A stretch of DNA of 64,000 nucleotides from Undaria pinnatifida (GCA_012845835.1 JABAKD010000001.1:451501-515500); one strand, 5' to 3'; shown: positions 40,331 to 52,440, counted from the stretch's first letter. Notes: generated from the letters alone by a model not told the origin. Numbers and translations are program-made.

Positions 40331-40794
40331 CCTTGGAAATTATACTATTATTTATGGTAAACACCAAAAGCAGCAACAGCTTGCAACGATAAAAGCACTG
40401 AGAGAAGCGCGGTCTCAAGGGCGGGAAAATCTGCAATGTACACGGGTAGCATCATGCCGCGGGTAGCACGTGTTGTGCGACGATCTCGTTGACTCTTACG
40501 TGGCCAATTTGTTTGGTCTGCTGGGCGCGATTTCCCTTTTCACAACTGGTCGTGACTATACCCCCCTGAAGAGATAATTTGTCGCTTGACGGTCTAGGCT
40601 TGTCCCGTCAAGCGTTTTTTGACTGCAAGTACTAAATACCTGGTATAGAGTAACTTGTCGGCTGTCCGTCAAGGGCTTGACAGCTGCCCGTCAAGAGGCA
40701 ATACTGCCGTCAGCCAACATCATCGATGAAGGAGCTAGTCTGGGCGTTTGAAAACAATTAGAGTCATTCCACGGTAGGGGTTGCAGTTGTTGGA

Positions 40795-41005
40795 TTAAAT
40801 AACAGTGTGCCTCTCCGATTGAGCTGCTTAAGTGAGGAACTATCGGTTAGTCCAACAATTTTATGACTAGGGCATAGGAGCTTTGTCGGGTGGCGCGAAC
40901 GAATGCCTTCGAAGTCATGTTTCGGGTGAGCTGTTGACCTCGTGTTGGGAGCTGAGAAACTTTCTGCTGCACCTCTACCTCGGGATGGCTCGATTGCCCA
41001 TTGAT
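40795..41005 (+). repeat. Repeat R4 copy
   Basis: 'gagctgcttaagtgaggaac', 'gcgcgaacgaatgccttcga', 'agtcatgtttcgggtgagct' and 'gctgcacctctacctcggga' are the R4 landmarks. Confidence 0.75.
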
Positions 41006-41239
41006 TCCATGTTTTGCGTATGGAACGGTTGGTGTGCGTGTACCGTCATAAAAAAAGTGGCTTTTTCGTGGGTTTCTCCCTGTTTTTTTGTACCACCTGG
41101 GATTTTTTTGCGAGTGATCGACGTTGTAGCTCATGCTGCTGCACATTTTGTTGGATGGCAGGCATGGGCATAAAGTGGTTTCGATCACTGTTGTTGCACG
41201 TACGAATCATCCCACGCGTTGCACTTTAGCAGCCAGTTG

Positions 41240-41440
41240 TTTATTGCGGGTTGAGCTCCTCGAGTAAAGAACTACCGGTCATTCTGACACTTTAACGAGT
41301 GTCAGTTTTAGGGCCAGCGCGTATTAGTGTTGGTCGGATTGCGTAAGCGAACACCTTCGAGGTCATGATGTGGGTAAGATATTGACCTCCTCGGGTTAGG
41401 AGCTCAGAAACTTCCGCTGCACCCGTACCGTGGGAAGACT
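41240..41440 (+). repeat. Repeat R4 copy
   Basis: 'gagctcctcgagtaaagaac', 'taccggtcattctgacac', 'aagcgaacaccttcgaggtc' and 'ccgctgcacccgtaccgtgg'. It is in tandem with the copy at 40795. Confidence 0.75.
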
Positions 41441-41710
41441 CTCACATATGCTCGACACATGCTATGAACACTGGGAAGATTCCAACAAGCAAGCTTTGTC
41501 TGCCCCACTTCCGGTGAAAAACAGGGCAAGATATGCTGTAAATCACATGGCGTGGTGCATTATATCGAGAGGCAAATACTGATGACCCTCTTCCTGCTGT
41601 AGGACATGAGACTTGAATCGGACCTGTATGGAATGGGGGGTGGCTACATGACATTATTTGTCGCGCTCAAGTACGTGTTTCCAGCGTCGTGATCCGCGGG
41701 TGGTACCGGC

Positions 41711-41935
41711 TTTCAGGACGCAGAGGGGGGGGGAAGGAAGCGTACTATTTTTTGAATCGGTCTGGGGTCATTTTCGTTCATATCACTGCAGTGAACGATT
41801 ATATCTTATTAATTAGAGCTTTCAGATCACAGAGGGAAGGGGGAGGAAGCGTACTATTCTTTGAATCGGTCTGGCGTCATTTTCATTCATAACACTGCAG
41901 TGAACGATTACATCTGATTTATTAGAGCTTTCATA
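41711..41935. repeat. 107-bp tandem duplication
   Basis: 'aggaagcgtactattttttg', 'aatcggtctgg.gtcatttt' and 'cactgcagtgaacgatta' occur twice at high identity. Confidence 0.9.
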
Positions 41936-41999
41936 TATATCAATGACGCCCGTCCCGTCTCCGCAGGAGCACGAGCCGATATGATACGAGATTATCACC

Positions 42000-42135
42000 C
42001 TTAGAATTACCAAGGGGAGTTGCCGACCTATATCCTTCATGAGGAGACACACCCAGTAATACGCGCGATCGGGGTATCACACACAGCTTGCGAAGATGAG
42101 TTTTTACGGCATCTATCTCACAGTTGGGAGTGTCT
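42000..42135 (-). repeat. Repeat R2 copy, target of the copia insertion
   Basis: The reverse complement shows 'actcatcttcgcaagctgtg', 'gtgatacccc', 'gatcgcgcgtattactgggt' and 'gaaggatataggtcggcaac', typical of R2. The retrotransposon LTR begins directly at its 5' end. Confidence 0.75.
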
Positions 42136-42557
42136 TGGATTAAATCGGTTATGCGAAGAATAATGTGCTCCCAGCATCCCAGTCTCAGGCCGCGAGCACT
42201 GCAACACACAGTGTGAAGATGGTATATAGATGTCTTTATTAGCTGGTCCCGGATGCTGACAAGAGGGAAATAGATGGAGTGAGGCGAGTGGGCGAAGCCA
42301 TCTCGCTCCACACCAGACAATATTCTCAAAGCCCCCAAATTCCCGAATACTACAGTTACTACATTCTCATATTTCCACGTGTTCCTAGATTTGTTCCAGG
42401 AACAGTCTACAAGGACCTTTAGGACTATTGCACGTGTCCTTTCCATGCTATAATATTCCGCAATACACCGTCGGGTAATCCGACAACACCCCGTCGGACG
42501 ATCCTTCGCGACCACCGCTGTTCCTACTTTGTTCGTCGAGACAAGCTACATCGAACA
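42136..42557 (-). repeat. Copia 3' LTR
   Basis: 422 bp, aligned with 47766-48193. It starts TGTTCGATGTAGC on the minus strand and ends ...CCGATTTAATCCA. Confidence 0.92.
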
Positions 42558-42925
42558 CCCTCCCTGGCGCTGGATCAGCCAACAAGCCTCCAACAACACT
42601 GGCAACTCCCAAAAACAATTTACGACGGAAAACTTATATCCACTACATTCTCATATTTCCACGTGTTCCTAGATTTGTTCCAGGAACAGTCTACAAGGAC
42701 CTCCAGGACTATTGCACGTGTCCTTCCCATGCTATAATACTCCGCAATACACCGTCGGGTAATCCGACAACACCCCGTCGGACAATCCTTCGCGACCGTC
42801 GTTGTTCCTACTTTGTTCGTTGAGACAAGCTACATCGAACACCCTCCCTGGCGCTGGATCAGCCAACAAGCCTCCAACAACACTGGCAACTCCCAAAAAC
42901 AATTTACGACGGAAAACTTATATCC
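42360..42925 (-). repeat. 281-bp tandem duplication across the 3' LTR junction
   Basis: 42360-42641 and 42644-42925 are nearly identical. Each holds the first half of the LTR plus the adjoining purine-tract region ('cctccctggcgctggatcag' to 'gacggaaaacttatatcc' on the plus strand). The element therefore carries a truncated extra LTR. Confidence 0.92.
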
Positions 42926-43616
42926 CCAACAAAAAGTCACGCTGTTTCTCAAAGATCTCCAGAGCAATCGCCTTGGTGAGAATGTCCGCACGTTGATCCT
43001 CCTTCCTTAAGAACTTTACGCATAAGTCTCCTTTTCCCACCAACTCGCGCAGGAAGTGGTACCTCACACCGATGTGCTTGCTGTTTGACGAACTCAGTGG
43101 GTTTTTGGCCAAGTCAATTGCCCCTTTTTGTTGTCTTCAAATACTCCGATGCTCGGCGATCCCAGACTAGGCATCAAGAAAACCAAGACTCCTCGCATGT
43201 ACAGGGCCTCTTTCACCTCGTCGGCCATCGCTACGTACTCGGCCTCAGTGGTGGAGAGCGTAACGCATTTACTGCGTCCTAGAATACCAGGATACGAGCG
43301 TTCCTCCGCAGCAAACAGCTACACCAGATACCGGACGCCTGTCCTCGGCCTTGTGGGCGTAGTCTGCGTCTACGTACGTCTCTAGGTCGTATTCCAACTG
43401 CACATCCCCCAACTTACTCTCTTTCCTGAAAGTCAAGCCCAAGTGGGCTGTAGCGCTCAAGTACTCGAGAACCTTCCTAGCAGCCTTCACGTGTACTTCC
43501 TTAGGATCGTGCGAGAACCGCGCAATCGCTCGCACTGCGTTGGAGATGTCAGGTCTCGTCTGGTTCGCAATCCAAATCAAACTCCCCACAATTTCACGGA
43601 AATTCGCGTCCATCAC
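42918..43616 (-). pseudogene. Copia RNase H region, frameshifted
   Basis: 43616-43269 encodes the end of the reverse transcriptase connection ('REIVGSLIWIANQTRPDISN') and the start of RNase H ('YVDADYA'). After a shift, 'STTEAEY' and 'FEDN' follow. 43112-42918 carries 'NSKHIGVRYHFLRE' and 'ADILTKAI', the usual copia C-terminus. At least two frameshifts separate these blocks. Confidence 0.85.
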
Positions 43617-43933
43617 ACAGGTTCCTCATCACTCACGTACCTGAGGTCCAACGACGGTGAAGCGGGGATGGGGCTGGTCTTGATGATACCGAAACGGTCG
43701 ACAACGTTTCGGATGAACTGAGTCTGCCAAGTCTCCAGGGTTTCCTTCTCACGATCCCTTCTGTACTCGCTACCCGTGTGCCACGTAACCCCGCCCAGAT
43801 GTTTTGTAGGAAATCTCTTATTGATATCAGCTACTACCGAATCCGTCACCTCCTTGGTCGCTGCGATCTTGACGTCGTCCACGTGGACCACCAGCATCGC
43901 CACAACCGCGTCATTCAACATTAGTCGAAACAA
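43613..43933 (-). pseudogene. Copia reverse transcriptase, C-terminal part
   Basis: It contains the catalytic 'VVHVDDVKIAA' (the VDD form of the YxDD box) and 'FPTKHLGGVTWHTG'. It is in a different frame from the upstream reverse transcriptase block. Confidence 0.85.
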
Positions 43934-44714
43934 GGTCTACCAAGCACTGCTCAAACCCACCCTCTACTAAGGTTGACGACAGTAGCTTGTACCATGAGCG
44001 GCCACTCTGTTTCAGCCCGTGAAGGGCTTTGTTGAGTAGGACTACCTTACCCGACATCTCGTCACAACCGCGAGGAAGTATCAAGAAAATCTCGGTATCC
44101 AACTCTGCCTGAATAACGGCCTGGTCAACGTTCAAGTATCTCAACTCCCAATCAAGCTTGCACGCTATTGCTGCAATGAGTCTGTTAGACGTGGTCGAGG
44201 CAATGGGGGCAAAAGTCTCGAAGTAATCAACTCCCTCTACCTGGGTATAGTCCTTAGCTACCAACCGTGCCTTAGCTCTATCAATCGTGCCGTGCGCGTC
44301 GCTCTTCCACTTCAAGGGCCACTTTGACTCTACGATATTGCTACTCGCGGGAAGTTCAGAAACCTCCACAAACGTTCCAGCAGCTTCGAGTCCACCAAAC
44401 TCCGATCTCATCGCGTCCATCCAAACGTCCGCATGCTTCGACGTACGAGCTGCGGTGTATGACGTTGGTTTCGGTTCCGCCTCTTTGACAAGGCAATCCT
44501 GCAACTTCGTCTTCTCACACTCTGCTTCATTCTCCGCCAGTAGCGCCTGGAACACACGGCCTCCTTCACAGGGCACGATCGCACTAATCAGTCCTGCTGC
44601 CGCTTCCCGATTGAGCGCCCTGGTCTGCGCTCTCGTACGTCCCTCCCGAATCTCTTCACCATCGCCCGGTCCTGACATGTGCGCTCCAAGTTGGCGTGCA
44701 GTAGTCCGGACCAC
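43911..44714 (-). pseudogene. Copia reverse transcriptase, N-terminal part
   Basis: It includes 'WPLKWKSDAHGTIDRAKARL', 'YFETFAPIA', 'LNVDQAVIQAELDTEIFL' and 'ALHGLKQSGRSWY', standard copia polymerase motifs. The expected first catalytic Asp region reads DQAVIQAEL, where most copies have D-x-x-x-A-F-L. It is in the same frame as integrase, separated by one stop codon. Confidence 0.88.
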
Positions 44715-44729
44715 CGTGGGGGTCGGAGC

Positions 44730-45818
44730 TTAATCTTCAGAGGCTGACGCGTCACTTCCATCCTGAGACGAAGAGTCGCTGTCAGATAGTTCGCTGCTGA
44801 CCGCTGGTGTATCGCTCGGCTTCACATCTTCGGCGCGAAACTCGTCGCCAGCTTGCGGTATCGGAGACACCGCTTGCGTCATCGGAGACATCGCACGGAG
44901 TTGGTGAGGAATTCCCCTCCCCGAAAGCGGCAGTGGAGTCGTCGGGTCGGAGACAAAGTCCTCCGTCCCTCCCAGCTCTGGCGCATCTTCTAGCCCCTGC
45001 GTCCCTCCCTGTTCCGGTATTTCCGACGACTGGCACAGTACCGCTCCCACATCAAGCGTTGCCTCCCAGGTCACATCTCGAGTCTCCACCACTCTGTTTC
45101 CCTGCGTGAGCATCCGAAAATAGTCACTTGGGTGATCGATGCCCGGCCCGAGGTAGAAGCAGCTCTCGGCCCGGGGTGACGAGTTAGAAGGGAGGTTCCA
45201 GCGGCAGTACGCTGGGCGAAGGAACGGGTGTGGCGAGGCAGGTGCGGCAGCTCCATGCCACATCTCATGCGGAGACTTGTTGCCGGGGTTGGCAGTGGTT
45301 GCGGTGTGGTTCAAGGCGTCACAAGACCAGTGCACCGCTTCCGCCCACAGGGATTCAGTCGGCGGTAGTTGAACGAGCGGGAAAATGATAGGAGCTTGGA
45401 TGCACGCAGCAAGCGCTGCGTTTTGAATGATGCCTAGCGCTCTCTCGACAACACCGTTCTGCTTTGGGCTGTCCGCGTTGGTGAATTCCTGCTTGATGCA
45501 AAACTGTTTGCACACCTCTCCAAACTCCCCACCAAAGAATTCCTCACCGCTGTCAGACCTTACAATCTCAACCTTCGAGGGGACACTATCGGCGCGCACA
45601 TCAGCCAAAAACTTCCTAAACGCTGCATCCGATTTGTGCTTCAGACAATATACCCACGCGTAGCGAGAGAAGTAATTCTTCACTAGCATGACATACCTCT
45701 TACCCAACAGAGAAGGGGTTCTCTTAGGGCTACTTCGATCAACAAAGACCCGTCCCAACCTCTCTGACGCGCGCGACTTAGTGCTGCTGGGGATTGGTTT
45801 GCGGTAACCTTTCGCCAT
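44730..45818 (-). pseudogene. Copia integrase
   Basis: The catalytic core shows the three acidic residues: Asp in 'RVFVDRSSP', Asp in 'IVRSDSGEEFF' and Glu in 'SPKQNGVVERALG'. 'SPHEMWHG' and 'ESCFYLGPG' follow, then an acidic tail. The upstream zinc-binding His/Cys region (HGYSNELLL; C-T-G-C) is split from it by a frameshift at about 45870. Confidence 0.9.
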
Positions 45819-46077
45819 AGAACAGCCAGTACAGGGTCTTGGCGTCCCTATCAGTTCTACACCAAGTGCCTTTGCGGTCTCTCAGCAGTAGTTCGTTAGA
45901 GTAGCCATGCACGCAGTGGAAGACGTTGATATCTACAGCAGTCTCAGCAGAAGCAGCGCTACCGGGGGCAAGCACGGGAGTCGCCAGGGGAAAATCGCAA
46001 CCAGTCTCTACACGGTTCTCAGCGGGGTCGGGGGTCAATAGGGGAAACGGCACATAGCCGTTGTCTGGCTCTATCCT

Positions 46078-46635
46078 TCAAGCGAAGTTGGAGTAACTAG
46101 ATCCATCACCCTCGAATCTCAACCGCACATCGAAAAGAGAAATGCACAAGCCCTCATCCTCGGTCATGGATGCTACTCCCTGCTTATGCGCGGCCATTAG
46201 CGAAAGAAAATTGAACGCCAAGTCCGGCATGTAAGCTACATCTAACAGTTTAACAGGTAGATCCCCGGGGAAGACTACAGTCAGCGTGCCATACCCCACG
46301 ATGTCGATCAGGTGGTTGTCACCGATCCTAACCTTGTTGTCGCACAGTCGTACGTCACTCAACAGGTCAGCTGAATGAGTCATGTGAAATGAAGCACCAC
46401 TCTCTGTTATCCATTTCTCAGCTAAGCTCTCCGTCATGCTCGCACTACCTTCCTCAGCACACGAGTCATCACTACGGCTAAACATAGATCTCGCAAGACA
46501 GCAAACAGTCTCACCGCTGTTGTTCTGTCCCTGTGCACCTTCGCCAGACGTCCTCTCCGAAGCCGGGGTGACACGAGCCTTGCACTGGTACCACGTGTGC
46601 CCGGGTTCCAAGCAACGGATATACTTACCCTTCAC
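46078..46635 (-). pseudogene. Copia zinc knuckle and protease
   Basis: 'KYIRCLEPGHTWYQC' is a Gag zinc knuckle whose first Cys is Tyr. 'WITESGASFHMTHSADLLSD' is the aspartic protease site, but the catalytic Asp is Glu. A stop follows at 46077, with the pre-integrase region (to about 45870) in the same frame. Confidence 0.88.
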
Positions 46636-46650
46636 CTTATCATACTCTTA

Positions 46651-47730
46651 TTAGGGGATGGTCTGCTTGGGGGTGGGGGGGCTGCTGCTACCTTCGCTGC
46701 CCTGGCTAGCATCAACATTCGCTGATCCCTTGTTTCGCGGCCTAACATTGTTACGGTTGGATCCGTGACCACCTCCACGGCTACCTCCACGCCCACCTCC
46801 GCGGCCACCTCGGGCAGCATTCGAAAACAGTGCCTGACCCACGTTCTTTCCCTTGGACACGGGAAGTCTCAGGTGCCTCTGTCTGACAATGCTCTCTATC
46901 TCTGCTTGGGTGGTTTCATCGCGGTACAAGAGCGTGCGTTGTTCAATCTCGTAGTCAGCTGTAAATTCTCGTACCAGTTTGCGGTTCACATCTCCTTCTG
47001 ATTTCGGCACACCAAGCGAAGCAAGAGTACCAACAATCTTGTCTACACGACTGAAGAATTTTATGGGCTCCTCACCCTTCTCCATTTGTACTGCATCAAA
47101 CGCGTCCGACCATTTGACCTGCGTAGCGACCGATTTCGGAAGAAACCAATCCCGAATCATTCTCCAGGCACCGCTTGGCGATTGCCTGGCAAACACTCTG
47201 TCTAATAGGTCAGTGTCAGTCATGCTCTCAGTCAGACATATCCATGCAACCCGCGCATTCTTGATGTGTGGACGGCTCAAACCTTGCGAAATAAAGTATT
47301 GCGTGTCTTTGGTTGAGTCAATTACAGCTACCTCTATATCTGTAAGCATAGAACCCAAACACCCACTCATTGACACGAACGCTTCAAACCGCTTACTCCA
47401 TACGGGGGATTCCTCAGGCTTGCCACTGAATTTGGGGACTGCCTGCTTTGTGCTACGAAATTCACGAGGGCCTACATTTACGCCTGAACTCTCAACGAAT
47501 TCGTCATGTCTATTCTCGTCTACGTGTACACCACCAGGGGCTGGCAAGTTTCCACTGGTTATGACTCCATCTTGGTGTTCCCTGCCAGGGTTGAATTGGG
47601 CCTCTCCACGGTCCCGGTCGCTGGCTATCCGCTCTTCCAGTCGATCTTGTCGGTATATCAATGATCTCAGCAAGACCATCACTTCTTCTTGTGAGCCGGC
47701 CCCCTCTTGGTCATGCTCACTTCCAGGCAT
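46651..47730 (-). pseudogene. Copia Gag
   Basis: A 359-codon open frame from ATG at 47730. It holds 'VPKFSGKPEESPVWSKRFEA', 'FARQSPSGAWRMIRDWF', 'GEEPIKFFSRVDKIVGTL' and an RGG-rich nucleic-acid-binding tail before two tandem stops (TAATAA). The zinc knuckle continues in the same frame after the stops, so the stops truncate Gag. Confidence 0.85.
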
Positions 47731-47765
47731 TGTTCCGAATCAAATATAGAACTCCGTGGACGTCG

Positions 47766-48193
47766 TGGATTTAATCGGTCATGCGAAGAATAATGTGCTC
47801 CCAGCAGCCCAGTCTCAGGCCGCGAGCTTCACTGCAACACACATTGTGAAGTAGATGGTATATATATGTCTTTATTAGCTGGTCCCGGACGCTGATAAGA
47901 GGGAAATAGATGGAGTGAGGCGAGTGGGCGAAGCTATCTCGCTCCACACCAGACAATATTCTCAAAGCCCCCAAATTCCCGAATACTACAGTTACTACAT
48001 TATCATATTTCCACGTGTTCCTAGATTTGTTCCAGGAACAGTCTACAAGGACCTTCAGGACTATTGCACGTGTCCTTTCCATGCTATAATATTCCGCAAT
48101 ACACCGTCGGGTAATCCGACAACACCCCGTCGGACGATCCTTCGTGAACATCGTTGTTCCTACTTTGTTCGTTGAGACAAGCTATATCGAACA
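47766..48193 (-). repeat. Copia 5' LTR
   Basis: 428 bp. Differences from the 3' LTR are scattered substitutions and small indels. Confidence 0.92.
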
Positions 48194-49385
48194 GAGCCGA
48201 CTTAACTTTTTTTCTGATAATTCCCACGTCACCTATTATTGTCAGGTAAACCAACAGAGGAGACGTGAAACATGGCTGCGATAATTCACCAGAAGTTATA
48301 AGCCCATGACAACGGAGCACAGCTACAGTCGAGCACATGCCGCAGCAACGACATCAGTTTCTACTTACGCCAAGAACCTACATACAGACAAAACACTTTG
48401 CAGACTTTAAACAAATTCTTATGTTAAACTTTTTGTCTGATAGACACGCCAAGTACACCAATCAAAACGAACGAAGATATGATGACCAGTTTAAAACAAA
48501 ATCCAGCAGGTATTACTTATGCCGTTCGAACAAATCATGGTCATGAATCGGCTGGTTCGTAACCAGCCCGCGTTGTCATGAGCAGTAACTAAACGCATGA
48601 AACGCACACAGCTGAATATCAACACAGTCAGCAAGATAAAATTGCCGAACTCATCTCAGGACTCGCAATATACTTGGAGTAGCGAAATCATTCTCGGGCA
48701 CCCGATGACCGCAGTATTCACTCCATTCCGTTGCTTTAGCGCATCCTTGCATGCGCAATACGTCTGTCAATTTATATTACCACCAAACACAACAACCAAA
48801 ACATGTGGCGAGACTTCCCACGCACTTTCGTCCTCCAACTCATACTCGTACCGCCCTTCTTTTCGAAACCCTTGCCTATGAAACGATATATTCTTGTCCA
48901 AATCCGCTCACTCGCAAACACGCGGGACGTCAGAAGCGAAGGGAGACTGCTGCCCACACGTCGCTCTCCCCCCCTCTCACCCCCCTCCCTCTCCCGCTGC
49001 CGTATTCCAAGGCCTAAGAATGTGGCGGTATCAGGTCATTGATCCCTTAGATGTGTACCCATATTTCGGGAGGAAACACTTGGAATTAGGATAAGATATT
49101 GTTTTTGGCAGGAGTATAGGAGTTAAATACCCCCCTTCCCCCTTCTACACCCCCCCTCTCACGCGCGTTCCCGCCCCCCGACGACTCCCTGCGAAGAAGG
49201 CGGTGGAAAGGACGGTTTGAAAAAAGAGGGGACCTTATGAACGGTGACGGACGACAACCAACCGATGCTGGCGCACGTTCTCCACTGCGCCTCCCCACAC
49301 GATGCGCACAAGTGTCGTGCTGTCTGCCTTGTCGGTGATAGCGTTAAAACAGACTCCCTACCTTGCACGCGCGTAGCAAGAAAAA
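48194..49385. other. No gene recognised
   Basis: Unique-looking AT-rich DNA to about 48900, then C-rich runs at 48960-49160. No family recognised in any frame. Confidence 0.45.
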
Positions 49386-49389
49386 AGGT

Positions 49390-50390
49390 ATAATCATATC
49401 ATCTCCAGCAGTATGTGGTATCTATCTCCGGCTACAGAGAGAGGTGGGCAGTTACCACCGCCGTGACCGCCCATCCCGAGGCCGCTACCAGCGCCAGATC
49501 TACCATGTCAAAACTGTTCAAAGCGCCGGGTACCGCGACGGGGGGCAAGCGACCCCAAGTTCATTTTCTACAAGCGGAAACGCCGCGATATCTGTGATAT
49601 CTCAGGGGTGGGAAGTTACCGCCGCCGCGGCCGTCGTCCCCGGTACCGCCGCGTGTGCCAAATCCACCACCACATGGTTTCGGCGGCGGCGGACACAGCG
49701 GCAAGAGGCGACTTATTACGGTTCGCCACGATACTGCCTACAGACTCAAGCGGAGTGGACACCTCCGCCTCCTCCTCCGCCGCCGTGTTTTCCTCTTGGG
49801 TGAATCGTCTGGTCATGCACGCAAACTCCCTCGCCAAGTCTGCCTCCCAGTCCTTCCATCTGAGACAGCCGGCGGTAAATATTCAACCACGACCCTCGAT
49901 GGCGGCGTTTTTTCTCCCCCAACCAACTGTGTCAATACTGCCGATTTGGTCTATGCCTTGTTGTGGCAGGCACGAGGGAGCAGGATAACCGGCCCCTGTC
50001 TCCCGTCCGTCCTCTGTGAAGAAGGCAGTTGTGGTGGTGGCAGGCGGTTGGAAGGACCCTCCTCTGTAGGCGCCGCACGGAACGTAGTTTTAGCATCCTC
50101 ACGGGCGACGTCTGCTTTTAGGGTGTTAAAAGCTGCCACCGTTATTGCCGCCGCCACTGCTGCCGCTGCCACAGTCAGTTCAGCATAAGCTCGGAGCCGC
50201 GCGGACAGGCGAAACTCAGCAGTATCCCCTTGGTAGACAGTTCCTCCGAGGGTGGTAGGAATCGCCGCCTCAGCCAATGCCGCCGTTGGTTCGCCTAAAC
50301 ATTGTAGTTTTGCCGACAGGCGAGCCTTCTCCGCCGCTGCTAACGTCGCCGCCACCATCACCGCCATCGCCGTGGCTACTCTGGTTGGAG
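49390..50390 (-). other. GC-rich, Ala-rich coding-like tract with internal duplication
   Basis: The minus strand carries long open stretches such as 'LSAKLQCLGEPTAALAEAAI' and 'ARLRAYAELTVAAAAVAAAI'. Two related segments about 180 bp apart ('VDLALVAASGWAVTAVVTAH' at about 49500 and 'VDLAHAAVPGTTAAAAVTSH' at about 49660) look like duplicates of one ancestral exon. No named domain is recognised, and GC-rich low-complexity DNA gives chance open frames, so coding status is open. Confidence 0.3.
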
Positions 50391-52440
50391 CCGAACTGAT
50401 CCCGCCAAGACCGTCGCGCCGACCAGCGACGACAGCGACATCGCGAAACGTCCGCCGAGTCCATCGACCGCCCTTGCCAGTCGAACGTGGCAGCGCCTGT
50501 ATGATGATCAGTACAGCCGTACGATGGTTGCCGAAGGAGAAAATAATGAGTAGCAGAAGCGCCGCGATGAATCAAGGAGATGTCTGTTGCAAGTATTTTG
50601 AGGTCACAGAAATTTGCCAACCTACACGCCGCCAGCGTACCTGGTACGTGATAACTAATCGAAATACCAGGTATAAAGGAGGGCTTTTTGGGCCACTCGG
50701 CTGCTGCTTTAAAAACAGTCACGCAACAGAATAAATAGCCACTAAAGCAGCCTGGAGTCATTACCTGGTGACGTGTGCTACGATAGGGATAACACGTTTG
50801 GGTCAAGCACATTTCTTCCTGGCGGCGCTCCTTATCCAGGGCACTAGCTGATGTCTTTGGAATATCGTTTGTGTTTTCAACTACTCTCGAATCGACGTTC
50901 GTTTGCAGCTTTTTGCAGCGTTCTACGAATGTGTTGTACAGTGTATACCATGGCATACGATACCTGGACAATGCTGGGCCAGCTTTGCTGGACACACAAC
51001 CCACACGACGAACACCGAAAAGTTGCAAGTTTTTCATGTCACTGTCCACGGCTTTACCTGATACCAGGTACATACGATGAGAGGTATGAGACTGCTGCGG
51101 GGCAAAATAGCTGTGCCGTAACTGATGAAGATGGTTGTTGTTGATGGTGCTATTGCTGCTGGTTTCTGTCTGTCGTGGTGTACCGTGTGTGTCGCTATGT
51201 GCGGGACAGCAGCAGCTGCAGGACCCAATCAACTACCGGTACCTGGTACAGTAGCCCCTCTGCAGGGTCGGTTGAGCAGTGCCGGTTGCCCGTTATAGGG
51301 CCTGTTAAAAAGTTTGGCAGAGATGGGAACAACCACGCCGTAGTGGCAGTATGCGGAGTAGTGCTGGTTGCCGCTACTCTTGTAGTGCTGGTGTTTTCCG
51401 CCGGCACATACCGGTAATACTACTGAACCAGGTACCAGGTACGAGGACGTGGTCGTGCAATGTACGAAAAAATAAGTACCGATATATATCAATCTTAATC
51501 GATAAACGGTATCTAAATTTACATCCTTTGTCGTTCATACAAAGTACATGGTGTATCGTTAGGAGTTTTAGGAGCAGCCATCGCGGAAGAATAGCACATA
51601 CATGCTCTCACCTTTTTCTCCTGTCGTGATGCCATCATCATGCTAACACCCTAGCCTTCTCCTCCTCCTTCTCCTCCTTCTCCCCGACCACCACCACCGC
51701 CGCGGCCAATTTGACGGTAGCAAGCGAGAGGCACTGATCGATGCGAAAAAAATACCAGTACTAGCAAGTGCTAGAGGATGGTATGTACAGGATGATGCTT
51801 TTGGGCGGCTTTCTGTGGAGTCTTGTTCTTGCTGTCTTGTACCACTGCGGCGGGACTTAGGAATTAGGAACCAGGAAAGGACGACGTGGGAAGACAGCAA
51901 GTAGCACGTAGAAAGAGACCACACCATGGATGGGTGATCGAGAGAGGCGACTCGTCAGCTCGGGATTAATAGTCTGGTGGTATGGTACTGGAACTCTGTC
52001 AATTAAATGATGACTAATTCAATGATGATGCTGTCTGTCCAGGATTGCTTCGACGAGACGAAGCCGAAAGATACAATACGAACGACCAGCTAGCTGGCAT
52101 TATACAGCAATGATGTGCTGACAATACTTACGCAGCCAGTATCGGTAGTATATTTGAGCCAGCAGTGAGTGGTTGAGTCGAGTCTTGCTGTACTTATAAT
52201 ATTATTAGTCTAGTTGTTGACCCTTTTTTTCGGTGTTATGATACAGGTGCGAGTCGGCAAGCCATTCGGGGGACCTCGGCCAGATAGAGGCCAATTCAAA
52301 GGAGAACACATACTTGTACACTGTGTGATGATACGTGGAACAACAGAAAAATAACTTTTCTGACGGCTGCCGGCGCTTCTGTCGTTGTGTACGCGTATCG
52401 CGTATCGCGTACGCAACTTAGTCAGGTAGTATTATAGTCC
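50391..52440. other. No gene recognised; many TACCAGGT motifs
   Basis: Apart from open frames with no family resemblance, the stretch 50630-51440 holds five exact copies of the TACCAGGT/ACCTGGTA 8-mer, the densest cluster in the window. Confidence 0.5.

Larger units (their letters stand above)
42136..48193 (-). mobile_element. Degenerate Ty1/copia LTR retrotransposon
   Basis: The element is 6.1 kb on the minus strand with LTRs at 47766-48193 (5') and 42136-42557 (3'), TGTTCGAT...AATCCA, about 95% identical by eye. The order Gag, protease, integrase, reverse transcriptase, RNase H is the copia order. It is broken by tandem in-frame stops after Gag (about 46650), stops near 46077 and 44729, and frameshifts near 45870, 43930, 43610 and 43265. 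A purine tract (CAGGGAGGG) precedes the 3' LTR. No matching target-site duplication is visible (tgtct versus gagcc), and I could not identify the primer binding site. It cannot transpose by itself. Confidence 0.95.

Noticed and set aside
50270-51232. 320-codon minus-strand open frame
   Set aside because: Its codon content is mixed and it has no recognisable domain. It spans several dispersed repeat motifs, so chance is more likely.
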